A stretch of 64,000 nucleotides of DNA from Flavobacterium aquidurense (GTDB lineage Bacteria; Bacteroidota; Bacteroidia; Flavobacteriales; Flavobacteriaceae), in assembly GCA_900107365.1 (NCBI GenBank), contig FNPS01000010.1, forward strand, positions 156,122-220,121, written 5' to 3'. The first letter of the stretch is position 1, and each line of letters opens with the position of its first letter. The translations under genes were made by a program, and so were the position numbers. Below, piece after piece: positions 27,853 to 35,997 of this stretch. The notes below the pieces were generated by a model. That model was not told where the DNA came from. It saw only the letters and a list, made by a program, of their open reading frames with translations, and ran no database searches.

Positions 27853-28233
27853 ATGGGATTTTTTTCAGAATTTAAGGAATTTGCAATGAAAGGCAACGTG
27901 GTTGATCTGGCTGTCGGTGTAATCATTGGAGCTGCTTTTGGTAAAATTGTAAGCTCATTTATCGAAAATGTAATTACACCTTTGTTATTGAAACCGGCTT
28001 TAGATGCTGCGCATTTATCTACCATTGAAGAGTTAACCGCTTTTGGAGGAGTAAAATATGGACTGTTCCTTTCGGCTGTCATTAACTTTATAATTGTTGC
28101 TTTTGTATTGTTCTTAATTATTAAAGGAATAAATAAAGTGAAAAAGAAAGACGAAGTTGTTGCACCACCAGCTGGGCCAACACAAGAAGAATTGCTTACA
28201 CAAATTAGAGATCTGTTAAAAAATAAACAATAA
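27853..28233 (+). CDS. mscL: Large-conductance mechanosensitive channel
   Basis: Inner-membrane tension-gated pore that releases solutes on hypo-osmotic shock. The 126-residue protein has the signature FKEFAMKGNVVDLAVGVIIG at the N-terminus (helix and TM1, about 8-35), a periplasmic loop, TM2 (about 72-95: GLFLSAVINFIIVAFVLFL) and a C-terminal charged helix (KKKDEV). Length matches the family. It starts 67 bases after murF-alr and is followed by a terminator. Confidence 0.96.
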   Translation: MGFFSEFKEFAMKGNVVDLAVGVIIGAAFGKIVSSFIENVITPLLLKPALDAAHLSTIEELTAFGGVKYGLFLSAVINFIIVAFVLFLIIKGINKVKKKDEVVAPPAGPTQEELLTQIRDLLKNKQ

Positions 28234-28263
28234 AATAGAATACCGCTACACTAAGTCTAACTT

Positions 28264-28295
28264 AACCGCTCCTTAATTGGGGCGGTTTTTTTTAC
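28264..28295 (+). terminator. Rho-independent terminator after mscL
   Basis: AACCGCTCC (28264-28272) pairs with GGGGCGGTT (28279-28287), loop TTAATT, then a T-run. Confidence 0.88.
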
Positions 28296-28338
28296 ATTTG
28301 TTTAATTTATAACATTTTGTTATTTTTTGTGAACCCTC

Positions 28339-28368
28339 TTGTTTTCACTTTTATTATGTATACTTTTG
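28339..28368 (+). promoter_or_regulatory. Promoter of asd
   Basis: TTG (28339-28341), 19-base spacer, TACTTTTG (28361-28368): exact match to TTG-N19-TAnnTTTG, 38 bases before the start codon. Confidence 0.88.
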
Positions 28369-28406
28369 CATTATAATTTAGATTAATTCATACTAAAAAT
28401 ATAAAA

Positions 28407-29396
28407 ATGAGAATAGCGGTTGTAGGTGCCACTGGTATGGTTGGCGAAGTAATGCTTAAAGTTTTAGCGGAAAGAAATTTTCCTGTTACAGAATTAATTC
28501 CTGTTGCATCTGAAAGATCAGTAGGAAAAGAAATTGAATATAAAGGAACAAAATATAAAGTAGTAGGAATGCAAACAGCGGTTGATATGAAAGCTGATAT
28601 TGCTGTTTTCTCTGCCGGAGGTGATACGTCATTAGAATGGGCTCCAAAATTTGCTGCAGCCGGTACAACTGTTATTGATAATTCTTCTGCATGGAGAATG
28701 GATCCTACAAAAAAATTAGTAGTGCCAGAAATCAATGCTTCAACATTGACTAAAGAAGATAAAATTATTGCAAACCCAAACTGCTCAACTATTCAAATGG
28801 TTTTGGCATTGGCGCCTTTGCATAAAAAATACAACATTAGAAGAATTATAGTTTCTACTTACCAATCGATCACCGGAACTGGTGTAAAAGCGGTAAGACA
28901 ATTAGAAAATGAATATGCAGGAATTCAGGGTGAAATGGCTTACAAATACCCAATTCACAGAAATGCGATTCCACATTGCGATAGTTTTGAAGACAACGGA
29001 TACACTAAAGAAGAAATGAAATTAGTTCGTGAAACTCAAAAAATTCTGGGTGATAATACGATCAGAGTTACGGCTACTGCGGTACGTGTTCCGGTTGTTG
29101 GAGGACATAGCGAGGCAGTTAATGTGGAGTTCACAAATGACTTTGATGTAAACGAAGTTCGTGAAATTTTGCACAACACTGATGGAGTAGTGGTGCAGGA
29201 TAATTTAGATACTTTTACTTATCCAATGCCGCTTTATGCTGAAGGTAAAAATGATGTTTTTGTTGGAAGAATTCGTCGTGATGAAAGCCAGGAAAACACC
29301 TTAAACATGTGGATCGTTGCTGATAACCTTAGAAAAGGAGCAGCTACAAACACCATCCAAATTGCTGAGTATTTAATTGCAGCTGGTTTGGTATAA
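28407..29396 (+). CDS. asd: Aspartate-semialdehyde dehydrogenase
   Basis: Cytoplasmic NADP-dependent enzyme that reduces aspartyl phosphate to aspartate semialdehyde, the branch point for Lys/diaminopimelate, Met and Thr. The 329-residue protein starts with the NADP-binding VVGATGMVGEVML (about 4-16), has the nucleophile Cys126 in NPNCSTIQM, the glutamine/histidine region YQSITGTGVKA (about 152-162), and the catalytic histidine in RVPVVGGHSEAVNVE (about 228-242). Single-gene unit with its own promoter and terminator. Confidence 0.97.
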   Translation: MRIAVVGATGMVGEVMLKVLAERNFPVTELIPVASERSVGKEIEYKGTKYKVVGMQTAVDMKADIAVFSAGGDTSLEWAPKFAAAGTTVIDNSSAWRMDPTKKLVVPEINASTLTKEDKIIANPNCSTIQMVLALAPLHKKYNIRRIIVSTYQSITGTGVKAVRQLENEYAGIQGEMAYKYPIHRNAIPHCDSFEDNGYTKEEMKLVRETQKILGDNTIRVTATAVRVPVVGGHSEAVNVEFTNDFDVNEVREILHNTDGVVVQDNLDTFTYPMPLYAEGKNDVFVGRIRRDESQENTLNMWIVADNLRKGAATNTIQIAEYLIAAGLV

Positions 29397-29430
29397 ATTA
29401 GAGATTAAAGAAAATTGTTATAAAGGAAAG

Positions 29431-29465
29431 ACCGTAATTGCAGTGATGTAATTACGGTTTTTTTG
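29431..29465 (+). terminator. Rho-independent terminator after asd
   Basis: ACCGTAATT (29431-29439) pairs with AATTACGGT (29450-29458), followed by a T-run. Confidence 0.85.
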
Positions 29466-29546
29466 TGGAATATAGTTGTGATTTGCGTTTCTTGTTTAAG
29501 AAAAAATTCCAAATCTCAAATCACAAATTGCAATAGTGTATGACAG

Positions 29547-29682
29547 CTTAGATAGTTTTAAAAGCAAAATTCCAAACCCATAGAATTGGAATTTGGAATT
29601 TTTAATATTGTAGACTTAGATAGTTTTAAAAGCAAAAATTCCAAACTCCATAGAATTGGAATTTGGAATTTTAAATATTGTA
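29547..29682. repeat. Pair of about 67-bp direct repeats, each with an inner hairpin
   Basis: Copy 1 about 29547-29612, copy 2 about 29615-29682, nearly identical (start CTTAGATAGTTTTAAAAGC). Each contains AATTCCAAA and its complement TTTGGAATT, so on the minus strand each gives a hairpin with a T-run, downstream of the ferredoxin stop: possibly two terminators in a row. Confidence 0.8.
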
Positions 29683-29692
29683 ATTTATATTT

Positions 29693-30010
29693 TTAATATT
29701 CAGGAGCCAGTTCTAATTCCAGTCCTTCTAATTCTGTGGTAATTGGAATCTGACAGCCTAAACGACTATTAGATTTAACATAAAATGCCTCCGAAAGCAT
29801 GGCTTCTTCATCATCTCCCATTTCGGGTAATGCAACATCATTTAGAACATAACACTGACAAGAAGCACACATGGCCATTCCGCCACAGGTTCCTTCAACA
29901 GGAAGTTCGTATGCTTTGCATAACTCCATTATGTTCATTGCCATATCAGTTGGAGCCTGTAACTCGTGTATAACTCCTTCTCTATCCTTAATCTTTATTA
30001 ATACATCCAT
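29693..30010 (-). CDS. 2Fe-2S ferredoxin (adrenodoxin type)
   Basis: Cytoplasmic electron carrier of 105 residues. Cys42, Cys48 and Cys51 in TCGGMAMCASC plus Cys86 in RLGCQIP form the C-x5-C-x2-C...C cluster site of adrenodoxin-type ferredoxins. The middle contains an acidic helix (LPEMGDDEEAMLSEA) typical of the family. In other bacteria such ferredoxins serve Fe-S cluster assembly or P450s; nfu and mrp nearby (1-2 kb away, same strand) make an Fe-S assembly role plausible but unproven. Confidence 0.92.
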   Translation of the reverse strand: MDVLIKIKDREGVIHELQAPTDMAMNIMELCKAYELPVEGTCGGMAMCASCQCYVLNDVALPEMGDDEEAMLSEAFYVKSNSRLGCQIPITTELEGLELELAPEY

Positions 30011-30071
30011 TTTAATTAATTGGAATTTTATGGGTCAGGATTTTATAACGTGAAAAAATCCCTATTTATTT

Positions 30072-30557
30072 TTAACTAGTTGGTTTTAGGCTAAATGCAT
30101 ACTCCTTTTTGTTTTCTTCTTTAAGGTGCATTTTTAAACCAAGTGTATTGGCGTCTTTCGCTAATATTGTAACTATTGCAATTACAGAATAATAATCTCC
30201 CCGATCTGATTGAAAAATTAGAGTTCCCTCATACGTTGAGTTTACAACGCCTTGTTTATCTGTTGTAACAGATACTTTTCTTGGATGAGAAAATTCTGCT
30301 GCACTATATGTTGCTTTGTTAGAAAATTTTGCTTTTCCTTCGCAGATATCATATAGAAAATCATAATTCCCAATTCTTAAACTTCCTTCTTCAGCCGAAG
30401 GATTAATTGAAAAAACGATTTGCCCTGCATACTTAAAATCTGACCATTCTTCAGAATCATTTACCCAGGCTTTGTCAACAATTAAAGTTTGACTTTGTTG
30501 TCCATAATTTACAGACACAAAAAATAACAATAAAAATAGAGCGTAAAGGTTTTTCAT
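30072..30557 (-). CDS. Exported protein of unknown function
   Basis: Protein of 161 residues with a signal peptide (MKNLYALFLLLFFVSVNYGQ). The mature part appears to be beta-rich (QIVFSINPS, STYEGTLIFQSDRGDYYSV, AIVTILAKDANTLGLKMHL); one Cys in YDICEGKAKF. No family recognised. A TAAATTTG on the minus strand at 30582-30589 may be its -7 element. It lies between the ferredoxin and nfu genes on the same strand, but spacing (214 bases from nfu) argues for its own promoter. Confidence 0.6.
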   Translation of the reverse strand: MKNLYALFLLLFFVSVNYGQQSQTLIVDKAWVNDSEEWSDFKYAGQIVFSINPSAEEGSLRIGNYDFLYDICEGKAKFSNKATYSAAEFSHPRKVSVTTDKQGVVNSTYEGTLIFQSDRGDYYSVIAIVTILAKDANTLGLKMHLKEENKKEYAFSLKPTS

Positions 30558-30771
30558 AAATTAAGATTTAGGGTTATGATACAAATTTAAGTTAAATCTA
30601 TAACAATTCCTTAACTAAAACTCTTAAATCTTTACGTACTTTTTTGTTAATTTCGCAATCCTTGCCGTTATTTCGAATGTTTTATTCAAAATTAATGAAG
30701 TAAACATTTAAAAGAGCTATTATTCTTGTTAATAATTCAAGGCCGCAAAAGCGAACTAAAAGCCCATTCAG

Positions 30772-31011
30772 TTACATTATATTCACTACAGTTTCAATCT
30801 GTGGGGCATATTTTTTTATTGTTGTTTCAACTCCTGCTTTTAGGGTCATTTGATTTACACTACAGCTTATACATGCGCCTTCAAGACGAACTTTAACATG
30901 TTTGTCATCGTCTATAGAAATAAGCGTAATGTCTCCTCCATCAGAATTTAAAAAAGGTCTGATCTCATCCAGAGCTAATAATACGTTGCTTGTTAATTCT
31001 TCTGTTGTCAT
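30772..31011 (-). CDS. NifU C-terminal domain (Nfu-type) Fe-S scaffold
   Basis: Cytoplasmic Fe-S cluster carrier of 79 residues, consisting only of the Nfu domain. The cluster-binding CxxC is Cys47 and Cys50 in GACISCSVNQMTLKAGVE; the helix LDEIRPFLNSDGGDITL is the family signature. It follows the mrp-like gene on the same strand after a 108-base repeat spacer, a common pairing of a cluster scaffold with a P-loop cluster carrier. Confidence 0.93.
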   Translation of the reverse strand: MTTEELTSNVLLALDEIRPFLNSDGGDITLISIDDDKHVKVRLEGACISCSVNQMTLKAGVETTIKKYAPQIETVVNIM

Positions 31012-31019
31012 AATTATTA

Positions 31020-31126
31020 ATGTGTCAATTAGAGAATTAGATAATTAGAAAATGTGTCAATTAGAAAATTTAAAATCTCTACTAATATCATTATCTAATT
31101 ATCTAATTATCCAAATTATCTAATTT
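31020..31126. repeat. ATTAGATAATT-type inverted repeat
   Basis: Left: GTGTCAATTAGAGAATTAG and related units; right: repeated ATTATCTAATT units. The outermost right unit contains the TAG stop (31120-31122) of the mrp-like gene. Confidence 0.7.
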
Positions 31127-32253
31127 TTCTTTACTGCTGAACATCCGGCCATAGTTGTAATTTTAATGGCTTCTGTTGCTGGTAAACTATCGTTTCTGTT
31201 TACTGTTTCCTGTACTACATTTCTAGTAATCTCTTCAAAAATAGTTTCAATTACAGAGGCCGTTTGTAAAGCTGCCGGACGACCGTAATCTCCCGCTTCA
31301 CGAATAGACTGTACAATTGGCACTTCTCCTAAGAACGGAACATCTAAATCTTCTGCAAGGTTTTTAGCTCCTTCCTGACCAAAGATGTAATATTTATTAT
31401 CAGGTAATTCTTCTGGTGTAAAGTACGCCATATTTTCAATGATTCCCAAAACAGGAACATTAATGTTGTCCTGCATAAACATGGCAACTCCTTTTTTGGC
31501 ATCGGCAAGAGCAACCGCCTGAGGTGTGCTAACTACAACCGCTCCGGTAATTGGCAATGATTGCATGATCGAAAGGTGAATGTCTCCTGTTCCCGGAGGT
31601 AAATCGATTAACATGAAATCTAATTCTCCCCAATCTGCATCAAAGATCATTTGGTTTAATGCTTTTGCAGCCATAGGCCCTCTCCAGATAACAGCCTGAC
31701 TTGGTGCTGTAAAGAATCCGATAGAAAGTATCTTGATTTCATAACTTTCAACAGGTTTCATTTTTGATTTTCCATCAACGGTAATCGAAACTGGTTTTTC
31801 GTGTTCAACGTCAAACATAATTGGCATCGATGGTCCGTAAATATCAGCATCTAAAACCCCAACAGCAAAGCCCATTTTGGCAAGTGTTACGGCAAGATTA
31901 GCAGTAACTGTAGATTTTCCGACACCACCTTTACCAGAGGCAACGGCAATGATATTTTTGATTCCCGGAATGGCTTTTCCTTTTATTTCATTAGGATTTT
32001 CCTTCGCTTCAACCTTAATGTTTACTTTAACTTTAGCTTCAGGAGATACCAATTCGTGAATTGTCTTTTTGATATCATCTTCAGCTCTTTTCTTAATGTG
32101 CATTGCCGGTGTATGAAGTAATAAATCTACCACAACTTCATCACCAAAAGTAATAACGTTGGCAACAGCACCACTTTCAACCATATTTTTTCCTTCTCCA
32201 GCTATGGTAATTGTTTCCAGCGCTTTAAGAATTTCTTTTCTGTCTAATTTCAT
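31120..32253 (-). CDS. Mrp/NBP35-family P-loop ATPase (Fe-S cluster carrier)
   Basis: Cytoplasmic ATPase of 377 residues thought to deliver Fe-S clusters. N-terminal MIP18/DUF59 domain (about 1-85), then the deviant Walker A GKGGVGKS at 107-114, switch region DADIYGPSMP, and Walker B-like DFMLIDLPPGTGD. The CxxC pair that ApbC/NBP35 proteins usually carry after ENMAYF is absent here (it reads FTPEELPDNKYY); the only late Cys is near the C-terminus in MAGCSAVKKN. The last Asn and the TAG stop lie in the adjoining repeat. A TATCTTTG element on the minus strand is at 32325-32332. Upstream of nfu, likely one operon. Confidence 0.92.
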   Translation of the reverse strand: MKLDRKEILKALETITIAGEGKNMVESGAVANVITFGDEVVVDLLLHTPAMHIKKRAEDDIKKTIHELVSPEAKVKVNIKVEAKENPNEIKGKAIPGIKNIIAVASGKGGVGKSTVTANLAVTLAKMGFAVGVLDADIYGPSMPIMFDVEHEKPVSITVDGKSKMKPVESYEIKILSIGFFTAPSQAVIWRGPMAAKALNQMIFDADWGELDFMLIDLPPGTGDIHLSIMQSLPITGAVVVSTPQAVALADAKKGVAMFMQDNINVPVLGIIENMAYFTPEELPDNKYYIFGQEGAKNLAEDLDVPFLGEVPIVQSIREAGDYGRPAALQTASVIETIFEEITRNVVQETVNRNDSLPATEAIKITTMAGCSAVKKN

Positions 32254-32324
32254 TTTTAATGTAGGTGTTTTCTATTGATGCAACTTATTTAAACACTATC
32301 TTTATTTAAACTCGTTTCAGACTG

Positions 32325-32332
32325 CAAAGATA
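32325..32332 (-). promoter_or_regulatory. Promoter -7 element for the mrp-nfu unit
   Basis: Minus strand reads TATCTTTG, an exact TAnnTTTG match, about 70 bases upstream of the start. No -33 TTG at the usual distance. Confidence 0.55.
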
Positions 32333-32463
32333 AACGATTATGTTCGGATTTTTACCCTTTTTGAATCGTATTTATTGATATTGAAATTATTCAAAATGAT
32401 ACTATTGCGCTTTTTTGGCCAGCAAATAAAAATTATGAACCTTAATAACTTAGTTTATAAGAA

Positions 32464-32503
32464 AAGAAACCCGCCAGATTTAATTAAATCTGACGGGTTT
32501 CTT
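32464..32503 (-). terminator. Terminator of the efflux operon
   Basis: 18-bp arms (AAGAAACCCGCCAGATTT and a complement with one mismatch) with loop AATT; on the minus strand the hairpin is followed by a T-rich run. It lies 20 bases after the permease stop. Confidence 0.82.
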
Positions 32504-32524
32504 AAAAAAAATGGTCTACAAGTG

Positions 32525-34954
32525 TTATTCGTATTTTAAATATTTTAAAATGTCTATTTTGGTTACCTGATAGGCTTTTGCCAAAACAATCATTAAAGTC
32601 AAAATCAATAAAGAAACTAGTGCAACAGTAAACGGCACAACCGAAACATCGATTCTGAAAGCAAAATTCTCTAGCCATTTTTGCAATAAAATGTAAGCCG
32701 GCATGATTCCGATTGCAAATCCTATTAAACAAAAAACAATATATTGCTTTGATAATTCTTTAAGCAGAATGTCAGTTTCTGCACCTAATGTTTTTCTGAT
32801 CGCAATTTCTTTCAGTCTTCTCTCCATCGAAAATGATGCCAAAGCGAATAATCCAAAAATAGCAATAATGATAACGACAAGGTTCAAAATGAAAAATAAA
32901 TCTTTTTGTTTTACTTGTTCTTCATACGTTTTAGCAAATCCTTTGTTTACAAATTCATAATCAAAAGGGTAATCCGGATTTATATTTTTTTCCCAATATG
33001 TTTTTAGCTTAGCTAAAGTTTCAGTCAGATTATTAGGAGAAACTTTTATATAAACGTTTTCAAAATTATTCCATTTTAAAGTTTTCATAGTTACAAAGAT
33101 CATTGGTGGAACTTCGCTCTGAAGTCCTGTTATATGAAAGTCTTTTACAACTCCAACAACTTTAAATTTCATATTCCCTTTTTCATTTCCCCAACCAGAG
33201 CTTATTATAGTGTTTATAGGATTTTTAAGGCCTATTTTTTTAGCAAGGGCTTCGTTTATTAACCAATTGCTAACGGTATCTGAAGCATATTTTGGAGATA
33301 AATCACGTCCTTTAACGATCTTAATTTTCATCATATCCAGAAAACCATAGTCCATTTCGATATTTCGAGGTTGTACAAAAACACCATTGTATGTGAAGCC
33401 AGAGCTCGAAGTGCTTCCGTTTCCAAAAGAGCCTGCAAATGTAGATACATCTTGTACACCTGTAAACTTAAGAATCTCCTGTTTTGCAGTTCGGTATTTT
33501 TCACCTTTTTTAGCTTGGTCGGTAAATCGAAACGGAACGCGAATTACCTGATCCCCGCTAAAGCCAAGATCTTTATTCATCATATAAGAAACCTGTGAGT
33601 TGACGATTAAAGCACCAATAATAAAAAAAGCAGCAATACCAAATTGAAAAATTAACATCGAGTTTCTAATCCAAATACCGCTTTTGCTTCTTGCGAAATT
33701 GCCTTTTAAAACTTTCAATGTTTCAAAATTGGAGATATAAATGGCCGGAAAAATACCTGCAAGAACGATTACTAATCCAAATATAAAAATGAGTTGCAGG
33801 TAAAATTCACCACCATTCATCGTCAGGGATTTCTTCAAAAAGTTATTGTAGTAAGGCAATGATAGTTCTACGATTGCCAGGGCAAAAATAATAGCCAAAA
33901 CAACAATAATAGCAGTTTCAAATATAAACTGAGCAATAATTTGCTTTTTACTGGCGCCAACAATTTTTCGAACGCCCACTTCTTTGGCACGTTTTATTGC
34001 TGAGGCAGTTGCGAGATTGATGTAGTTTACCAATGATAAAGTAAGAATCAAAATAGACAAACCTACCACGATATAAAGTAATTGTAAATTACCTCTTCCT
34101 TCAGGAAAATTAGCACCATTAGGAGATTTTGTACCATGCAAACGAGCTGTCGCTAATTGGTCAATAATAATTAAAATTTCACCATTTTCTTTGACAAATT
34201 GTTCAGGTGTTACGCCTTTATCTTTAGCCTCTTTAACAGTTCTATTGACAAAATTTACGTGTTGCATCTTCTTTAAAACCAACTCCTTACTAGCTCCTTT
34301 TTTGGTTTTTACCATTAAGGTATAATTGAAGTTGCCCCATTGTTTAAGGTCGTCCTCGTTTATCAATCCCCCAAAAACATAGTCAGGTTCTACAGAAGAA
34401 GGACTCATGATTTTATAAACCGTTTTTACGATATAAGGTTTATTGTCCTTTGTAATGATTTTACCAATAGGATCTTCATTTTTAAAAATTAATTTTGCCG
34501 TTTTATCAGAAATGGCAACACTGTTTTTTTCTTTAAGAATATCTTTTTTTGCTCCTTTAAGAATTGGGAACGGAAAAGAGTCAAAGAAGTCATAATCTGC
34601 GACAATGATTTTTTTGCCTATCCACTTTTGATTTTCATGTTTTATTACATCTTCACTATACCATCCTGTGAAAAAAGTAATAGATTCAATTTCAGGAATA
34701 GTTGCTTTGCATGTTAAGCCAAAAGGCACAGGACTTGAGTTCCATATATCTGCATTTGTGCCAAATTTATTTAGTACCTCATAAACATTTTCTTTTTCCG
34801 GATTCCATTGGTCATATGCGTTTTCATTATTCCAATATAAAATAGCGAAAATCACGCCGGCAACCCCAATGCTTAATCCTAAAACATTTAAAAACGAAAA
34901 CAATTTGCTTTGCTTTAAATGATAAATAAATATTTTAAACCAGTTAAAAATCAT
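32525..34954 (-). CDS. MacB/FtsX-type ABC transporter permease
   Basis: Inner-membrane permease of 809 residues made of two MacB_PCD-FtsX modules. TM1 is near 19-42 (FSFLNVLGLSIGVAGVIFAIL), a large periplasmic domain covers about 43-280, then three TM segments (about 290-430) with the FtsX-type coupling motif AIKRAKEVGVRKIVGASKKQI, a second TM start (about 432-455), a second periplasmic domain, and a final three-helix FtsX domain with RRLKEIAIRKTLGAETD. Last gene of the operon adaptor-ATPase-(micro-ORF)-permease, so the complex is probably a tripartite exporter or mechanotransmission device. Substrate cannot be read. Confidence 0.9.
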   Translation of the reverse strand: MIFNWFKIFIYHLKQSKLFSFLNVLGLSIGVAGVIFAILYWNNENAYDQWNPEKENVYEVLNKFGTNADIWNSSPVPFGLTCKATIPEIESITFFTGWYSEDVIKHENQKWIGKKIIVADYDFFDSFPFPILKGAKKDILKEKNSVAISDKTAKLIFKNEDPIGKIITKDNKPYIVKTVYKIMSPSSVEPDYVFGGLINEDDLKQWGNFNYTLMVKTKKGASKELVLKKMQHVNFVNRTVKEAKDKGVTPEQFVKENGEILIIIDQLATARLHGTKSPNGANFPEGRGNLQLLYIVVGLSILILTLSLVNYINLATASAIKRAKEVGVRKIVGASKKQIIAQFIFETAIIVVLAIIFALAIVELSLPYYNNFLKKSLTMNGGEFYLQLIFIFGLVIVLAGIFPAIYISNFETLKVLKGNFARSKSGIWIRNSMLIFQFGIAAFFIIGALIVNSQVSYMMNKDLGFSGDQVIRVPFRFTDQAKKGEKYRTAKQEILKFTGVQDVSTFAGSFGNGSTSSSGFTYNGVFVQPRNIEMDYGFLDMMKIKIVKGRDLSPKYASDTVSNWLINEALAKKIGLKNPINTIISSGWGNEKGNMKFKVVGVVKDFHITGLQSEVPPMIFVTMKTLKWNNFENVYIKVSPNNLTETLAKLKTYWEKNINPDYPFDYEFVNKGFAKTYEEQVKQKDLFFILNLVVIIIAIFGLFALASFSMERRLKEIAIRKTLGAETDILLKELSKQYIVFCLIGFAIGIMPAYILLQKWLENFAFRIDVSVVPFTVALVSLLILTLMIVLAKAYQVTKIDILKYLKYE

Positions 34955-34988
34955 GGTGTATTTTTTATAGTTGTTAGTTTTTAATAAG

Positions 34989-35017
34989 ATCTAATAGGTT
35001 CTGAAACCCATTAGATT
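34989..35017 (-). other. Hairpin upstream of the permease gene
   Basis: ATCTAATAGGTT and AACCCATTAGAT are nearly perfect complements around a 3-5 base loop, just downstream of the 23-codon ORF. It could adjust the permease/ATPase expression ratio. Confidence 0.5.
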
Positions 35018-35018
35018 T

Positions 35019-35090
35019 TTAGATCATTGCTAATATTTGACAGACAAACCCAATTAGAATTGTGATTGCCGTTATAATAAATTTTATCAT
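35019..35090 (-). CDS. Candidate 23-residue membrane micro-protein
   Basis: An ATG at 35088-35090 opens a 23-codon frame ending in TAA at 35019-35021. The peptide begins MIKFIITAITILIGFV and is hydrophobic nearly throughout with one Cys, like a single transmembrane helix. It starts 7 bases after the ATPase stop and lies in the 143-base gap before the permease gene, in the position where small accessory subunits are often found. No strong ribosome-binding site, but these bacteria seldom use one. It was too short for usual gene finding; it may also be chance. Confidence 0.4.
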   Translation of the reverse strand: MIKFIITAITILIGFVCQILAMI

Positions 35091-35097
35091 TTTGAAA

Positions 35098-35805
35098 TTA
35101 TTTAGCGTCCATAAAAACATCTACATTTCTCTGATTGAATCGCTCAGAGAATATTACACCATCTTTCATATGAATTGTTTTTTGCGAAAACGAAGCATCA
35201 TAATCAGAGTGGGTTACCATCAAAATTGTTGCGCCTTTAGCGTGTAAATCTGTTAAAAGTTCCATTACTTCATTACCATTTTTACTGTCCAGATTTCCCG
35301 TTGGCTCATCGGCCAAAATGATTTTCGGATCATTTACCAAAGCTCTTGCAACGGCAACTCTTTGTTGTTGTCCTCCTGAAAGCTGTTGCGGATAATGTTT
35401 TAAACGATGTAAAATATTTAGTTTCTCTGCAATTGCTAAAATTTTTTGTTTTCTGTCTGCTACTTTTACGTTGTTGTAAAGCAGCGGTAATTCGATATTA
35501 TCGTAAACAGAAAGTTCGTCGATCAGGTTAAAATTCTGAAAAATGAATCCGATGTTTTCTTTACGTACAGCAGCTCTTCCTTTTTCTTTTAAACCCACCA
35601 TTTCCTGATCTAATAATTTATAACTTCCATCGGTAGCGCTGTCTAAAAGCCCTATGATATTTAATAAAGTCGATTTTCCACAACCTGAAGGTCCCATGAT
35701 AGTTAAAAAATCACCTCTTTTAATTTCTAAAGAAATACCGCTCAATGCTGATGTTTCTACTTCTTCTGTTCTAAAAACTTTGGTTAAATTTTGAATTGTT
35801 ATCAT
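35098..35805 (-). CDS. ABC transporter ATP-binding protein (MacB/LolD type)
   Basis: Cytoplasmic ATPase of 235 residues. Walker A GPSGCGKST (about 38-46), Q-loop (FQNFNL, near 88-93), signature LSGGQQQRVAVARAL (about 141-155) and Walker B IILADEPTGNLDS (about 160-172), then the H-loop in MVTHSD. The start (MITIQNLTKVFRTEEVETSAL) is typical for the MacB/LolD group that powers FtsX-type permeases. Second gene of the efflux operon, 185 bases after the adaptor gene with a repeat-rich spacer. Confidence 0.95.
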   Translation of the reverse strand: MITIQNLTKVFRTEEVETSALSGISLEIKRGDFLTIMGPSGCGKSTLLNIIGLLDSATDGSYKLLDQEMVGLKEKGRAAVRKENIGFIFQNFNLIDELSVYDNIELPLLYNNVKVADRKQKILAIAEKLNILHRLKHYPQQLSGGQQQRVAVARALVNDPKIILADEPTGNLDSKNGNEVMELLTDLHAKGATILMVTHSDYDASFSQKTIHMKDGVIFSERFNQRNVDVFMDAK

Positions 35806-35910
35806 AATGCTAAAGGTGTTAAATGTGTTAATGATGATTTTTTGATTGATGATTGAAACCCTTATTAATTGTAAATTGTAAATTGTGAATTGTAAAATGT
35901 AAAATATAAA

Positions 35911-35997
35911 ATGTAAACTGTGACCGTGATCGTGACTGTAAACTGTGACTGCGACTGTAAACTGCGACTGTATACTGCGACTGTAAACTGTTACTGC
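35911..35997. repeat. Short-period GACTGTAAACTG repeat
   Basis: Many near-copies of GACTGTAAACTGCGACTG (12-18 base periods) fill the spacer downstream of the adaptor gene. The repeat runs into the adaptor gene: its last codons (Ser, Gln) and TAA stop at 35991-35993 are within the repeat pattern. Confidence 0.8.
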
